DNA of 43,314 nt, taken from positions 1-43,314 of the forward strand of contig QHWY01000101.1 in the NCBI GenBank assembly GCA_003223875.1, written 5' to 3'. The stretch's first letter is position 1, and each line of letters starts with the position of its first letter. The notes beneath the pieces are model-generated. The model worked only from the letters and a program-made list of their open reading frames with translations. It ran no database searches and was not told the origin of the DNA. Source of the stretch: Acidobacteriota bacterium. Its GTDB lineage: Bacteria; Acidobacteriota; Terriglobia; 20CM-2-55-15. Positions 34,280 to 41,835 of the stretch are shown here, in pieces. A program made the position numbers and the translations under genes.

Positions 34280-35299
34280 ATGCCAAAAATTTGTGTCGTC
34301 ATTCCAACGAAGAACCGCTCTGCGTTGCTAGCGGAGACTATCGAGCGGGTCGAATCCCAAACGATTCCAAAAGATCATTACGAAGTCGTTGTTATCGACA
34401 ATAACTCCACCGACGACACCCGTGCCGTCCTCGAACAAAAGTCCCGAATTTATTCGAACTTCAAATTTGACTTCCAAAAAAAACCAGGTGCCGCCGCAAC
34501 GCGCAACGGCGGCATTCGTCTAGCAAACAGCGACCTAATTTTATTTATCGATGACGACGTGCAGGCCGAACCTGCTCTCGTTCAGGCACATCTCGACTGC
34601 CACAGCAAGAACCCAAACACATCCGTGATCGGAGCAGTGAGTATGCCGTGGGGTGATACTGTGGACCCCTTTTTGAAATATCTTCGGGACCATCGGATCC
34701 TGAATCCGTACACGCCGTCGAAAGGACCAATCGATTTTTCCTATTATCATACGTGTAACGTATCGACGCCGACACAGGCGCTTCTGGACGTCGGCTGCTT
34801 CAACGAAAACTTCAACATGTATGGAATGGAAGACATCGAACTCGGGTACCGGCTAGAACGCGCCGGGTGCCGGATGGTTTTTGCATCGGATGCGCGCGCG
34901 GTACATTACCGCTTTCCCGATTATCACGATTTTATTGAAAGGTCCGAACAGGCAGGTTATTCGCTAGGGCAACTGATTCGACTACATCCGCAATTGAAGA
35001 AACGTTTCGTGGAGTCTAGCCGAATCGGACGACACTTAAGAAACATTCACCCGTTGTATCGCTGGACGGCAGCCGCAATGTCCCCCGTGCTCATATTACT
35101 AACCAAGTGGGAACAGACCCGTGGAACTGCTCCGTTGACGCGTTTGATGCACGCGCACTACAACTGGTCGATCCGATATCACTTCTTCCTTGGATATCAT
35201 CGTTACTCGAAAGACCACCGGGTTCGGCGCGAGCTAGTCACCTCAATCCGGCCCGCGTTGGCAAAAGAATATCAAATAAAAGCGAAGAGCGAGTTGTAA
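34280..35299 (+). CDS. GT2-family glycosyltransferase
   Basis: The 339-residue protein begins MPKICVVIPTKNRSALLAET. Further motifs are VVVIDNNSTDDTRAVLEQ, KPGAAATRNGGIRLANSDLILFIDDDVQAEP (metal-binding DDD) and FNENFNMYGMEDIELGYRLERAGCRM. It is a GT-A fold transferase with galactosyl/chondroitin-synthase-like C-terminal features (GMEDIELGYR), followed by ~120 residues that are helical and amphipathic. It is the last gene of the polysaccharide cluster; 141 bp without genes separate it from the sigma factor. Confidence 0.87.
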   Translation: MPKICVVIPTKNRSALLAETIERVESQTIPKDHYEVVVIDNNSTDDTRAVLEQKSRIYSNFKFDFQKKPGAAATRNGGIRLANSDLILFIDDDVQAEPALVQAHLDCHSKNPNTSVIGAVSMPWGDTVDPFLKYLRDHRILNPYTPSKGPIDFSYYHTCNVSTPTQALLDVGCFNENFNMYGMEDIELGYRLERAGCRMVFASDARAVHYRFPDYHDFIERSEQAGYSLGQLIRLHPQLKKRFVESSRIGRHLRNIHPLYRWTAAAMSPVLILLTKWEQTRGTAPLTRLMHAHYNWSIRYHFFLGYHRYSKDHRVRRELVTSIRPALAKEYQIKAKSEL

Positions 35300-35387
35300 A
35301 CGGCATGGGCAGCGATCGCCAGGTGGTTCGTTTCGGCCTTCGCCAGCGTGTCCAAGTTTGCCGCTAAAACCGCGCCACAGTTTGGAT

Positions 35388-35397
35388 TGTCTAGACA
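35388..35397. promoter_or_regulatory. 10-bp palindrome upstream of the ECF sigma gene
   Basis: TGTCTAGACA is a perfect palindrome about 45 bp before the sigma-factor start. It lies in the only sizeable non-coding stretch ahead of the long sigma/anti-sigma/gsp operon. It could be an operator, but short palindromes arise by chance. Confidence 0.25.
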
Positions 35398-35443
35398 GGC
35401 AATGCATTCGTCTTTTTCAATGTCACAAGAGTCTTAAATAGTG

Positions 35444-35947
35444 ATGACCGAAGACAGTAAGGTCATCGAGCGTGTTCTAGACGGCGATCCGGAGGCCTTC
35501 AACCTTCTGATCCGGGAGTGGGAAAGGCCAATTTATAACTTCATTGTGCGCATGATCGGTGATCGCAATGAGGCGATGGATCTTTCTCAGGATTGCTTTA
35601 TGAAGGCTTATCGCGAATTGCGCACGCTCAAAGACCGCGACCGCTTTTCATCCTGGTTGTACCGGATTGCGCACAACGCGTGTTTGTCTCAAATCCGCAG
35701 AAATCACGGCAAAACCTGGGTGGAATTGGATCCCGATTTGGGGGCGGCGGAGTCGCCGGTGGAGAACCGGCTTGCCGTAGAAAAAGCCCTGGCTCAACTG
35801 CCACCGGATCAGCGCGAGGCTGTCATTTTGAAAGTCTTTCAGAGTTTGAAATTTGGGGAAATTGCCGCGATTCAAGACGCCCCCATATCGACAGTGAAGT
35901 CTCGTTTGTATATGGGATTCGAGAAATTGCGAGCAATCTTAGGGTGA
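35444..35947 (+). CDS. ECF-family RNA polymerase sigma factor
   Basis: The ~167-residue protein has sigma region 2 (AFNLLIREWERPIYNFIVRMIGDRNEAMDLSQDCFMKAYREL and FSSWLYRIAHNACLSQIRR) and region 4 (LPPDQREAVILKVFQSLKFGEIAAI, then STVKSRLYMGFEKLR), with no region 3, as in ECF sigma factors. GTG 35441 directly precedes ATG 35444; either may initiate. An anti-sigma gene follows after 9 bp. The long chain of tightly packed genes behind it suggests that this pair controls or is encoded with the type II secretion operon. Confidence 0.92.
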   Translation: MTEDSKVIERVLDGDPEAFNLLIREWERPIYNFIVRMIGDRNEAMDLSQDCFMKAYRELRTLKDRDRFSSWLYRIAHNACLSQIRRNHGKTWVELDPDLGAAESPVENRLAVEKALAQLPPDQREAVILKVFQSLKFGEIAAIQDAPISTVKSRLYMGFEKLRAILG

Positions 35948-35956
35948 GGTGAGAAA

Positions 35957-36424
35957 ATGGCGCATTTGGGCGATAAGTTGGCAGAGTATTTTTACGAAGA
36001 GCTTTCATCTGCGGAAATGACCGAGGCTCGAAAGCACGTCGAGGCCTGTATAGAATGCCGTCTCGACCTCGAGCGATTCGAGAGCGTGCACCGTGCCCTG
36101 AGGACAGCTCCGGAACTCGAGCCTCCGCGCCATGTCGTTTTCTCACCGCGGGAGCGGCGCTCCTGGTTGTCATGGTTGGAATGGCGTACGGCAGCAACCG
36201 CAGGTGCGGCGGCCGCTTTAGTGGCAGGTATCTTGATGGGGTTCTCACACCAGGCGGACCGTGCGTGGCTGGCTGAGGAACTGAACAAGCGTGATGCGGA
36301 AATTCAGCGTCTGCAGGCCGAACTTACTTACTATGAAAATTTTCAACGCGCAGTGATGAGGGAGACTTTGGAAAATGGCTCGGCAATTCAGCTACTGGCA
36401 CAACGCGCGCGGTTACGACAGTAG
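35957..36424 (+). CDS. Membrane anti-sigma factor with zinc-finger (ZAS) domain
   Basis: The N-terminal KLAEYFYEELSSAEMTEARKHVEACIECRLDLERF holds the HxxxCxxC zinc motif of ZAS anti-sigma domains (about residues 26-33). A membrane helix lies at ~77-95 (TAATAGAAAALVAGILMGF). A periplasmic coiled coil follows (AEELNKRDAEIQRLQAELTYYENF). It likely holds the upstream ECF sigma inactive until an envelope signal releases it. It is 9 bp from the sigma gene and 7 bp from the next gene. Confidence 0.88.
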   Translation: MAHLGDKLAEYFYEELSSAEMTEARKHVEACIECRLDLERFESVHRALRTAPELEPPRHVVFSPRERRSWLSWLEWRTAATAGAAAALVAGILMGFSHQADRAWLAEELNKRDAEIQRLQAELTYYENFQRAVMRETLENGSAIQLLAQRARLRQ

Positions 36425-36431
36425 TCGCGTT

Positions 36432-36917
36432 ATGCGGCTATTGTTCGTTTTTCTGCTTACATCCAGCATCGTTTACGGTCAAGCTTCGCCGACGGATGAA
36501 AAAATCAGGGCGGACGTGCGAACGATTCAGGATGCCGTCAACGAGATCGTCGGGACGCCGATTCCTGGCGGCGGTGTCTTGCAAGTCGCGAAGGGCGCAT
36601 ATCTGGATGGTTATGGCATCGTGGTGAGTCTCGAAGTTGCCTTCGGTCCGTTTGTGAATCCGTTCAGCCCTCAAAAGACTCCAGAAGAAATTCGTACAAC
36701 AGCGACTCAGCGGCTTAAAGAGGTACAGGACAAGCTGACAAGTATTCTGAAACAAAAGGTGATGCTGCTGGAGTCCATCGCTCCATCCGAGTCCGTATCC
36801 GTGATACTCAATATCCTGAATACGAATCCGGCATACTTGCCGGAGATGCCTTCGCAAGTCATCTTTAGCGTGAAGAAGCAGGACGCGGCGCGAGTCAGCA
36901 TTAAGTCATACAAATGA
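36432..36917 (+). CDS. Exported protein of unknown function in the sigma/gsp operon
   Basis: ATG 36432 gives 161 residues with a signal peptide, MRLLFVFLLTSSIVYGQA. The upstream extension to 36375 overlaps the anti-sigma gene and would spoil the signal sequence. The mature part reads VRTIQDAVNEIVGTPIPGGGV, VAKGAYLDGYGIVVSLEVAFG and later TQRLKEVQDKLTSILKQKVMLLESIAP. I do not recognise a family. It lies 7 bp after the anti-sigma gene and overlaps gspE by 4 bp, so it may be an envelope factor of this secretion operon or the signal sensed by the anti-sigma. Confidence 0.7.
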   Translation: MRLLFVFLLTSSIVYGQASPTDEKIRADVRTIQDAVNEIVGTPIPGGGVLQVAKGAYLDGYGIVVSLEVAFGPFVNPFSPQKTPEEIRTTATQRLKEVQDKLTSILKQKVMLLESIAPSESVSVILNILNTNPAYLPEMPSQVIFSVKKQDAARVSIKSYK

Positions 36918-38617
36918 AGATTCCGTTGGCAAGCGAGACGAAACCTTTGGGGCAACTCCTGCGCGAGCGAGGGTTGATTTCCGAAGAGGATCTAAAGAAT
37001 GCTCTCGTGCTTCAACAGGAACGGACGGATAAAATCGGCCGCATTCTCATAGATCTCGGGTACGTCGCAGAGCGCGACATTTTAGCTGTAGTCAGCGATC
37101 AGTTGAAAATTCCGATTTTCGACGGTGAATACCCGGCTGTTCCGATCGAAGCCGATCGTCTTCCCTTCCGGTTCCTGCGCGCCTTCAACGTTATTCCAGT
37201 TCATCTCGAAAACGGCGTGCTCAGAATTGTTATGGCTGATCCGCTGGATCTTGAGACCCAGAACAGCATTCGTCTGCGTACTGGTTTTGCCCTGCAGGTT
37301 TTTTTGGGAGTCGAGGCCGAAATTCAAGCCCAGCTCGAGCGGCTCCATGGCGGCGACGACGAAAACAGCACCGAAAAATTGATCGAGACGTTAGGCGATT
37401 TCGGAGCAGACGACGAAAACATCGAGCACCTTCGAGACCTTGCGTCCGAAGCGCCTGTGATACGCCTCGTCAATCTCATGATTTCGCGCGCCATTGAATC
37501 TCGTGCGAGTGACATCCACCTCGAACCGTTCGAGAAAGAGCTGAGACTTCGCTATCGAGTGGATGGCGTGTTGCAGAACATGGATTCCCCCCCAAATGCC
37601 TTGCGCGCTGCGATCATTTCCCGAATCAAGTTAATGGCGAAGCTGAACATTGCCGAGCGGCGATTGCCGCAGGACGGACGCATCAAACTGAAGGTACTTG
37701 GCAGGGAAATAGACCTGCGCGTTTCGACGCTCCCTACCATGTATGGCGAGAGTGTCGTCATGCGTATTCTCGACCGGTCGAACTCCTCGTTGATCGATCT
37801 TCGCCGCCTCGGATTTCCGGACGATCTCTACGAAAAAATCTGCCAGATGACTTCCAAGCCGCATGGGATCTTCCTCGTGACGGGTCCTACCGGCAGCGGC
37901 AAAAGCACGACTCTGTACAGCGCTCTGAAACGCATCAATATTCCCGATCGCAAGATCATCACGATCGAAGACCCGATCGAATATCAGATGGACGGGATCA
38001 ATCAGATCCATGTCAATCCGCAGATCGGTTTAACCTTCGCTGCAGGCCTGCGTCACATCGTGCGACAGGACCCGGACGTGATTATGATTGGCGAGATCCG
38101 CGACCTTGAGACGGCGGACATTGCGATTCGTTCTTCTCTGACGGGACACCTGGTTTTTAGTACGGTCCACACCAATGACGCGCCGAGCGCTGTGACCCGC
38201 CTCGTGGATATGGGCGTTGAAGATTATCTACTCGCATCATCACTGATCGGGATTCTGGCGCAACGACTTGTCCGAGTGAATTGTAAGGGATGCAAGGGAC
38301 CGGAAAAGATTCCCGCCAGTCTTCTCGCCGAGGCAGGCTTCGACGTCACGGGACTTGGCGAGTTCGTTGAGTTGCAGAAGGGTTCCGGTTGCAAGGCGTG
38401 CGACGATACGGGTTACGAAAGCCGCATCGGAATTTTCGAACTGTTGGACATCGACGATGCAATGCGTCATTTGATCGTCAAAACCGCTGACGCGACAGTG
38501 CTCAAAGCGGAGGCGGTCCGATCCGGGATGCGAACTTTGAAACAAGACGGCTGGAGCAAAGTGTTGGCAGGACTCACAAGTCCCGACGAAGTCCTTCGGG
38601 TGACACAGGAAGTCTGA
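36914..38617 (+). CDS. gspE: Type II secretion/type IV pilus assembly ATPase
   Basis: The 567-residue protein has the MshE/GspE N-terminal domain (LGQLLRERGLISEEDLKNAL), the N2 domain, and the C-terminal ATPase. Walker A is GPTGSGKSTTLYSAL, the Asp box is IITIEDPIEYQ, Walker B is DPDVIMIGEIRDLETADIA, and the His box is LTGHLVFSTVHTNDA. A zinc-binding tetracysteine follows (CKGCKG ... CKAC). It powers assembly of the pseudopilus at the inner membrane. PilB is a close relative, but the gsp gene order that follows favours GspE. It overlaps the gene before by 4 bp and gspF by 1 bp. Confidence 0.93.
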   Translation: MKIPLASETKPLGQLLRERGLISEEDLKNALVLQQERTDKIGRILIDLGYVAERDILAVVSDQLKIPIFDGEYPAVPIEADRLPFRFLRAFNVIPVHLENGVLRIVMADPLDLETQNSIRLRTGFALQVFLGVEAEIQAQLERLHGGDDENSTEKLIETLGDFGADDENIEHLRDLASEAPVIRLVNLMISRAIESRASDIHLEPFEKELRLRYRVDGVLQNMDSPPNALRAAIISRIKLMAKLNIAERRLPQDGRIKLKVLGREIDLRVSTLPTMYGESVVMRILDRSNSSLIDLRRLGFPDDLYEKICQMTSKPHGIFLVTGPTGSGKSTTLYSALKRINIPDRKIITIEDPIEYQMDGINQIHVNPQIGLTFAAGLRHIVRQDPDVIMIGEIRDLETADIAIRSSLTGHLVFSTVHTNDAPSAVTRLVDMGVEDYLLASSLIGILAQRLVRVNCKGCKGPEKIPASLLAEAGFDVTGLGEFVELQKGSGCKACDDTGYESRIGIFELLDIDDAMRHLIVKTADATVLKAEAVRSGMRTLKQDGWSKVLAGLTSPDEVLRVTQEV

Positions 38618-39828
38618 TGGCGATGTTCCGATACAAAGCCGTTAATGCGCACGGCGCCTATTCCGAAGGCCAGCTCGATGTTACGGATACACGCGCGGCC
38701 GTGTATCGGCTTCAGAGTATGGGCCTGATTCCCGTTTCCGTTGAGGAACCGGCAGGCCAAAGGTCGGCCCGATCGACGAAGATCTATCTGCAGCGTGTTT
38801 CGAGAAAGGACATTTTATTCTTTACTGAAGAGCTTTCGACGCTCATTCATGCAGGCCTTCCGCTGGATCGGAGTTTGACGATTGCAGCAGAATTAGCCTC
38901 GAAGCCGGCACTGCGAAGCGTTATTCACGACGTCTTGAAGCAGATTAAAGCCGGTAAGTCTCTCGCCGAATCACTCGCCGCCCATCCACGATTTTTCTCG
39001 CGCCTGTACGTGAACATGGTCAGGGCCGGCGAAGCAGGGGGTGTTCTGGACGTCATCCTTCAAAGGTTGGTGGAGTTCGAGCGCTCAGCCGACGAGTTAC
39101 GCTCATACCTGATTTCCGCGTTGATTTACCCCATCTTGCTGACTGGAGTCGGCGCAGGCTCGATCGGCATACTTTTGTATTTCGTTATTCCGAAATTCGC
39201 GAGCATCTTTCAAGAGATGGGAGCCGCCATTCCCCCAGCGACCATGGCGATGTTATGGCTATCCCAAGTAACACGTAGTTACTGGTGGATGGCGTTGGGT
39301 TCGATCGCTGCCATCATTGTTGCCCTTCGATATTGGATCGGCACACCCTGGGGAAGGCGCACCTGGGACGCCATGAAACTGAAGTCGCCTGTACTCGGCA
39401 ACACGATCCTGAAAATGGAAATGGCGCGATTTGCGCGAACGCTTGGTACTTTGATCGGCAGCGCGGTTCCGCTGATTGCCGGGGTGCGAATTGTTCAGGA
39501 TATTGCCAACAACAAAATCGTTGCGGAAGGTATATCGAGAATCGCCGCCGGCGCAAAGCGTGGTGAGGGCGTATCGCGCCCGATGCGGGAAGCAGGTGTG
39601 TTTCCGGGCCTCGCAATCCATCTGGTCGAGGTGGGAGAAGAGACCGGCCGGCTGGACCTGATGCTATTACAGGTTGCGGATGTCTATGAAAAAGACGTAA
39701 AAACATCTATCAAAACGCTGACCTCGGTGTTCGAGCCGGCGATCATACTTGTGATGGGAATCATTGTTGGAACGGTTGTTCTTTCGATGCTGATGGCTAT
39801 CTTCAGCATCAATGAGATTGGATTCTGA
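38617..39828 (+). CDS. gspF: Type II secretion inner-membrane platform protein
   Basis: The 403-residue protein has the GspF length and duplicated T2SSF domain: repeat 1 at ~70-190 (FTEELSTLIHAGLPLDRSLTI, LYVNMVRAGEAGGVLDVIL) and repeat 2 at ~270-395 (FARTLGTLIGSAVPLIAGV, LAIHLVEVGEETGRLDLML). There are three membrane helices near 170-190, 222-245 and 372-398. It connects the GspE ATPase with the pseudopilus. ATG overlaps the gspE stop. Confidence 0.93.
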   Translation: MAMFRYKAVNAHGAYSEGQLDVTDTRAAVYRLQSMGLIPVSVEEPAGQRSARSTKIYLQRVSRKDILFFTEELSTLIHAGLPLDRSLTIAAELASKPALRSVIHDVLKQIKAGKSLAESLAAHPRFFSRLYVNMVRAGEAGGVLDVILQRLVEFERSADELRSYLISALIYPILLTGVGAGSIGILLYFVIPKFASIFQEMGAAIPPATMAMLWLSQVTRSYWWMALGSIAAIIVALRYWIGTPWGRRTWDAMKLKSPVLGNTILKMEMARFARTLGTLIGSAVPLIAGVRIVQDIANNKIVAEGISRIAAGAKRGEGVSRPMREAGVFPGLAIHLVEVGEETGRLDLMLLQVADVYEKDVKTSIKTLTSVFEPAIILVMGIIVGTVVLSMLMAIFSINEIGF

Positions 39829-40247
39829 TGGATAGGAAGAAAAACCATAGCGGCATCACCCTTATCGAGCTGCTCGTGGTGATGGTCATTATTGCCATGT
39901 TCGCGACGATCGTCGGGCAGCGCTTATTCCGGAATGTTGAGAAGGCACGCCAGACGACCGCGAAGGCCCAGATCAGCGAATTCGAAAGCGTTCTCGATGC
40001 CTTCAGACTGGATGTCGGACGGTATCCCACCAACGAAGAAGGGCTGCAATCCTTACGTGTCCGTCCCGGTAGTCTCGAAAGATGGGACGGGCCATATCTC
40101 CGAAAAGACGTTCCGCTCGATCCCTGGCAGCGTGCTTATGTCTACCGGTTCCCTGGCCAACACAGTGATTATGATCTCTATTCACTCGGCGCCGATGGAC
40201 AAGAGGGCGGTGAAGGCGAAGATGCGGACGTGACCAACTGGAAGTAG
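39828..40247 (+). CDS. gspG: Type II secretion major pseudopilin
   Basis: The prepilin leader MDRKKNHSG is followed by ITLIELLVVMVIIAMFATIV. The +5 Glu is present, but position +1 is Ile rather than the usual Phe. The C-terminal region carries the GspG calcium-site and fold signature: YPTNEEGLQSL, WDGPYLRKDVPLDPWQRAYVYRFP and YDLYSLGADGQEGGEGEDADVTNW. It forms the pseudopilus shaft. At 139 residues it has normal length. Confidence 0.93.
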   Translation: MDRKKNHSGITLIELLVVMVIIAMFATIVGQRLFRNVEKARQTTAKAQISEFESVLDAFRLDVGRYPTNEEGLQSLRVRPGSLERWDGPYLRKDVPLDPWQRAYVYRFPGQHSDYDLYSLGADGQEGGEGEDADVTNWK

Positions 40248-40290
40248 GCTCCTATTCGTCTTTTTATATTGCTTCCGCGTCTTGATCAAT

Positions 40291-40689
40291 GTGAAGAAGG
40301 GTTTCTCCTTGATCGAAGTCGTTATGGTGATGGCCGTCATCGCCCTCGCTCTAACTCTGGCCGGTCCCCGAATTGGGGCGGGGATCGGCCGGCTTCAGCT
40401 GGAGCAGGCGGGCCAGTCCCTTCGTAGTTTCATCAAGATTGGGCGCATTCAGGCACAACGCACGGACCGTGAGCATTATGTTCTGCTCGATCGGAAAAAC
40501 GATTCCATAACGCTGCTGAACCCGGAAATGAAGCCGCTCCGCCACGAAGAGTTGCCGTCATCGGTTCAAATCATCCTCGACTCGGAGTCGGACTTCGCTA
40601 CGGTTCTCATTGCTCCATCCGGAATCGTTCGCGGCGAAACAGTTCGGCTGCGCGGCCGCGCCGGCGAACTCGAGGTCTCGCTTCAATGA
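40291..40689 (+). CDS. gspH: Type II secretion minor pseudopilin
   Basis: GTG 40291 gives the classical leader MKKG|FSLIEVVMVMAVIALALTL; a TTG at 40282 is an alternative three codons upstream. The ~130-residue product has a helix and a beta domain (LRSFIKIGRIQAQRTDREHYVLLDRKN, LIAPSGIVRGETVRL) as in GspH. It is a minor pseudopilin near the tip. No Shine-Dalgarno is evident. The stop codon overlaps the first copy of the 45-bp tandem repeat (ATGA at 40686). Confidence 0.8.
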   Translation: MKKGFSLIEVVMVMAVIALALTLAGPRIGAGIGRLQLEQAGQSLRSFIKIGRIQAQRTDREHYVLLDRKNDSITLLNPEMKPLRHEELPSSVQIILDSESDFATVLIAPSGIVRGETVRLRGRAGELEVSLQ

Positions 40690-40865
40690 GCGGAGCGAAT
40701 GCAAGCCCGACAGGGCGCAGCCATCAAATAATGAGCGGAGCGAATGCAAGCCCGACAGGGCGCAGCCATCAAATAATGAGCGGAGCGAATGCAAGCCCGA
40801 CAGGGCGCAGCCATCAAATAATGAGCGGAGCGAATGCAAGCCCGACAGGGCGCAGCCATCAAATA
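40686..40865. repeat. Four perfect 45-bp tandem repeats at the 5' end of gspI
   Basis: Copies start at 40686, 40731, 40776 and 40821, all identical, each beginning ATGAGCGGAGCGAATGCAAG and ending CATCAAATA. A fifth ATGAG at 40866 starts the normal gspI leader. In the gspI frame each copy encodes MSGANASPTGRSHQI. Another forward frame encodes NERSECKPDRAQPSN and one reverse frame is open too. There are no spacers, so it is not a CRISPR. Identity of all copies indicates recent expansion. Confidence 0.93.
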
Positions 40866-41306
40866 ATGAGGCGCGACCAGGGCTTCACTTTAATTGAAGT
40901 GCTCGTGGCCGCAGCCATTCTCGGCATTGCGGCAACTGCCCTTTTTGGACTTTTTTCTCAATCATTATTCAATTTGCGCAAGATCGAGGATCTGCACCGG
41001 TACGAACTTGCCGCACAGGATCTGATGAATCGCGCTCTGTTGTTGTCGACGTTTTCCGCGCCAGCCGAAATCGAAGGAGTACTGGACAACCCCAGGGCGC
41101 GATGGACAGTGAAGGTGGCGCCGTGGGCGCCGTCCACGTTGGAGGATAAACCACCCGACGCCGTGTTGAAGATTGATGTCGCGGTGATCTGGCCCGGCCG
41201 AGCGGGCGAACGATCGGTTGAGCTCGAAGCATTGAAGGCGGCTAAAGTCACATACGCCGCCGATTATGATCTGCGGAGGGAGCTTGAGCAACTCTGGCCA
41301 CAATAG
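40686..41306 (+). CDS. gspI: Type II secretion minor pseudopilin with repeat-encoded N-terminal extension
   Basis: From 40866 the protein is a regular GspI: leader MRRDQG|FTLIEVLVAAAILGIAATALFGL followed by ~115 residues with LAAQDLMNRALLL and VKVAPWAPSTL. The frame is open upstream through four 15-residue repeats to ATG 40686, which overlaps the gspH stop. Initiation at 40686 would give a 66-residue leader before the cleavage Gly; at 40866 the leader has 6 residues. No Shine-Dalgarno is evident before the last ATG, while the first is coupled to the gspH stop. Which start is used is unclear. It is needed to initiate pseudopilus assembly. Confidence 0.85.
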   Translation: MSGANASPTGRSHQIMSGANASPTGRSHQIMSGANASPTGRSHQIMSGANASPTGRSHQIMRRDQGFTLIEVLVAAAILGIAATALFGLFSQSLFNLRKIEDLHRYELAAQDLMNRALLLSTFSAPAEIEGVLDNPRARWTVKVAPWAPSTLEDKPPDAVLKIDVAVIWPGRAGERSVELEALKAAKVTYAADYDLRRELEQLWPQ

Positions 41307-41835
41307 TCGCGGATTCACGTTGATCGAGGTCATGGTCAGTCTGACAATCCTGGCCCTCATTACCGGAGTCGCGGTCGCGGGACTTGGCATCGGCATCGAC
41401 AGTTGGCACCGCGGCTCGAGGACAATTGAGGAGCTCGATCGACGGTTCGCCGTTGAACGTTTCATCGAGCGCCAGCTCGCGCAGGCCGAGTCAAAGTCGT
41501 TCGAAGGCAATCACGAGGCGCTGACATTTATCTCCGCGTATTCGCTGGCGAGCGGTTTAGGCGACCCCACGGTCGTGAAATATTCCTTCGAATCCGGCAA
41601 GCTTTTGTATTTCGAAACGGTTGCCGCGGGGTATGACCCTGAACATTCCGAGCTTGGCCGTGCTCAAAATCTGGGTGTGTTTTCCCGCATGGTTTTCAGA
41701 TATCTCGGTAAAGATGCCTTTGGCAAACCCATTTGGCTGGATGAATGGAAAAACGAAAACGGCGATATTCCAGCCGTTGTGCAGGTCCAGATCGGCGCCG
41801 ACGTGTTCGCCGTTCCTATGATGAACCGGCGATGA
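41266..41835 (+). CDS. gspJ: Type II secretion minor pseudopilin
   Basis: The prepilin segment NSRG|FTLIEVMVSLTILALITGVAVAGL is followed by the GspJ-like body (LDRRFAVERFIERQLAQAES, LTFISAYSLASG, VFRYLGKDAFGKPIWLDEWKNENGDIPAVVQVQI). ATG 41266 overlaps gspI by 41 bp and gives a 16-residue leader; TTG 41284 after GGAGGGAG gives a shorter leader and may be the real start. GspJ forms the pseudopilus tip with GspI and GspK. It overlaps gspK by 4 bp. Confidence 0.85.
   Translation: MICGGSLSNSGHNSRGFTLIEVMVSLTILALITGVAVAGLGIGIDSWHRGSRTIEELDRRFAVERFIERQLAQAESKSFEGNHEALTFISAYSLASGLGDPTVVKYSFESGKLLYFETVAAGYDPEHSELGRAQNLGVFSRMVFRYLGKDAFGKPIWLDEWKNENGDIPAVVQVQIGADVFAVPMMNRR

Noticed and set aside
40558..40839. 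Minus-strand repeat protein HSLRSLFDGCALSGL
   Set aside because: It is only the reverse reading of the tandem repeat and gspH; there is no start context or family.
40686..40865. Possible CRISPR array
   Set aside because: The 45-bp units are directly adjacent with no spacers and lie in frame with gspI.
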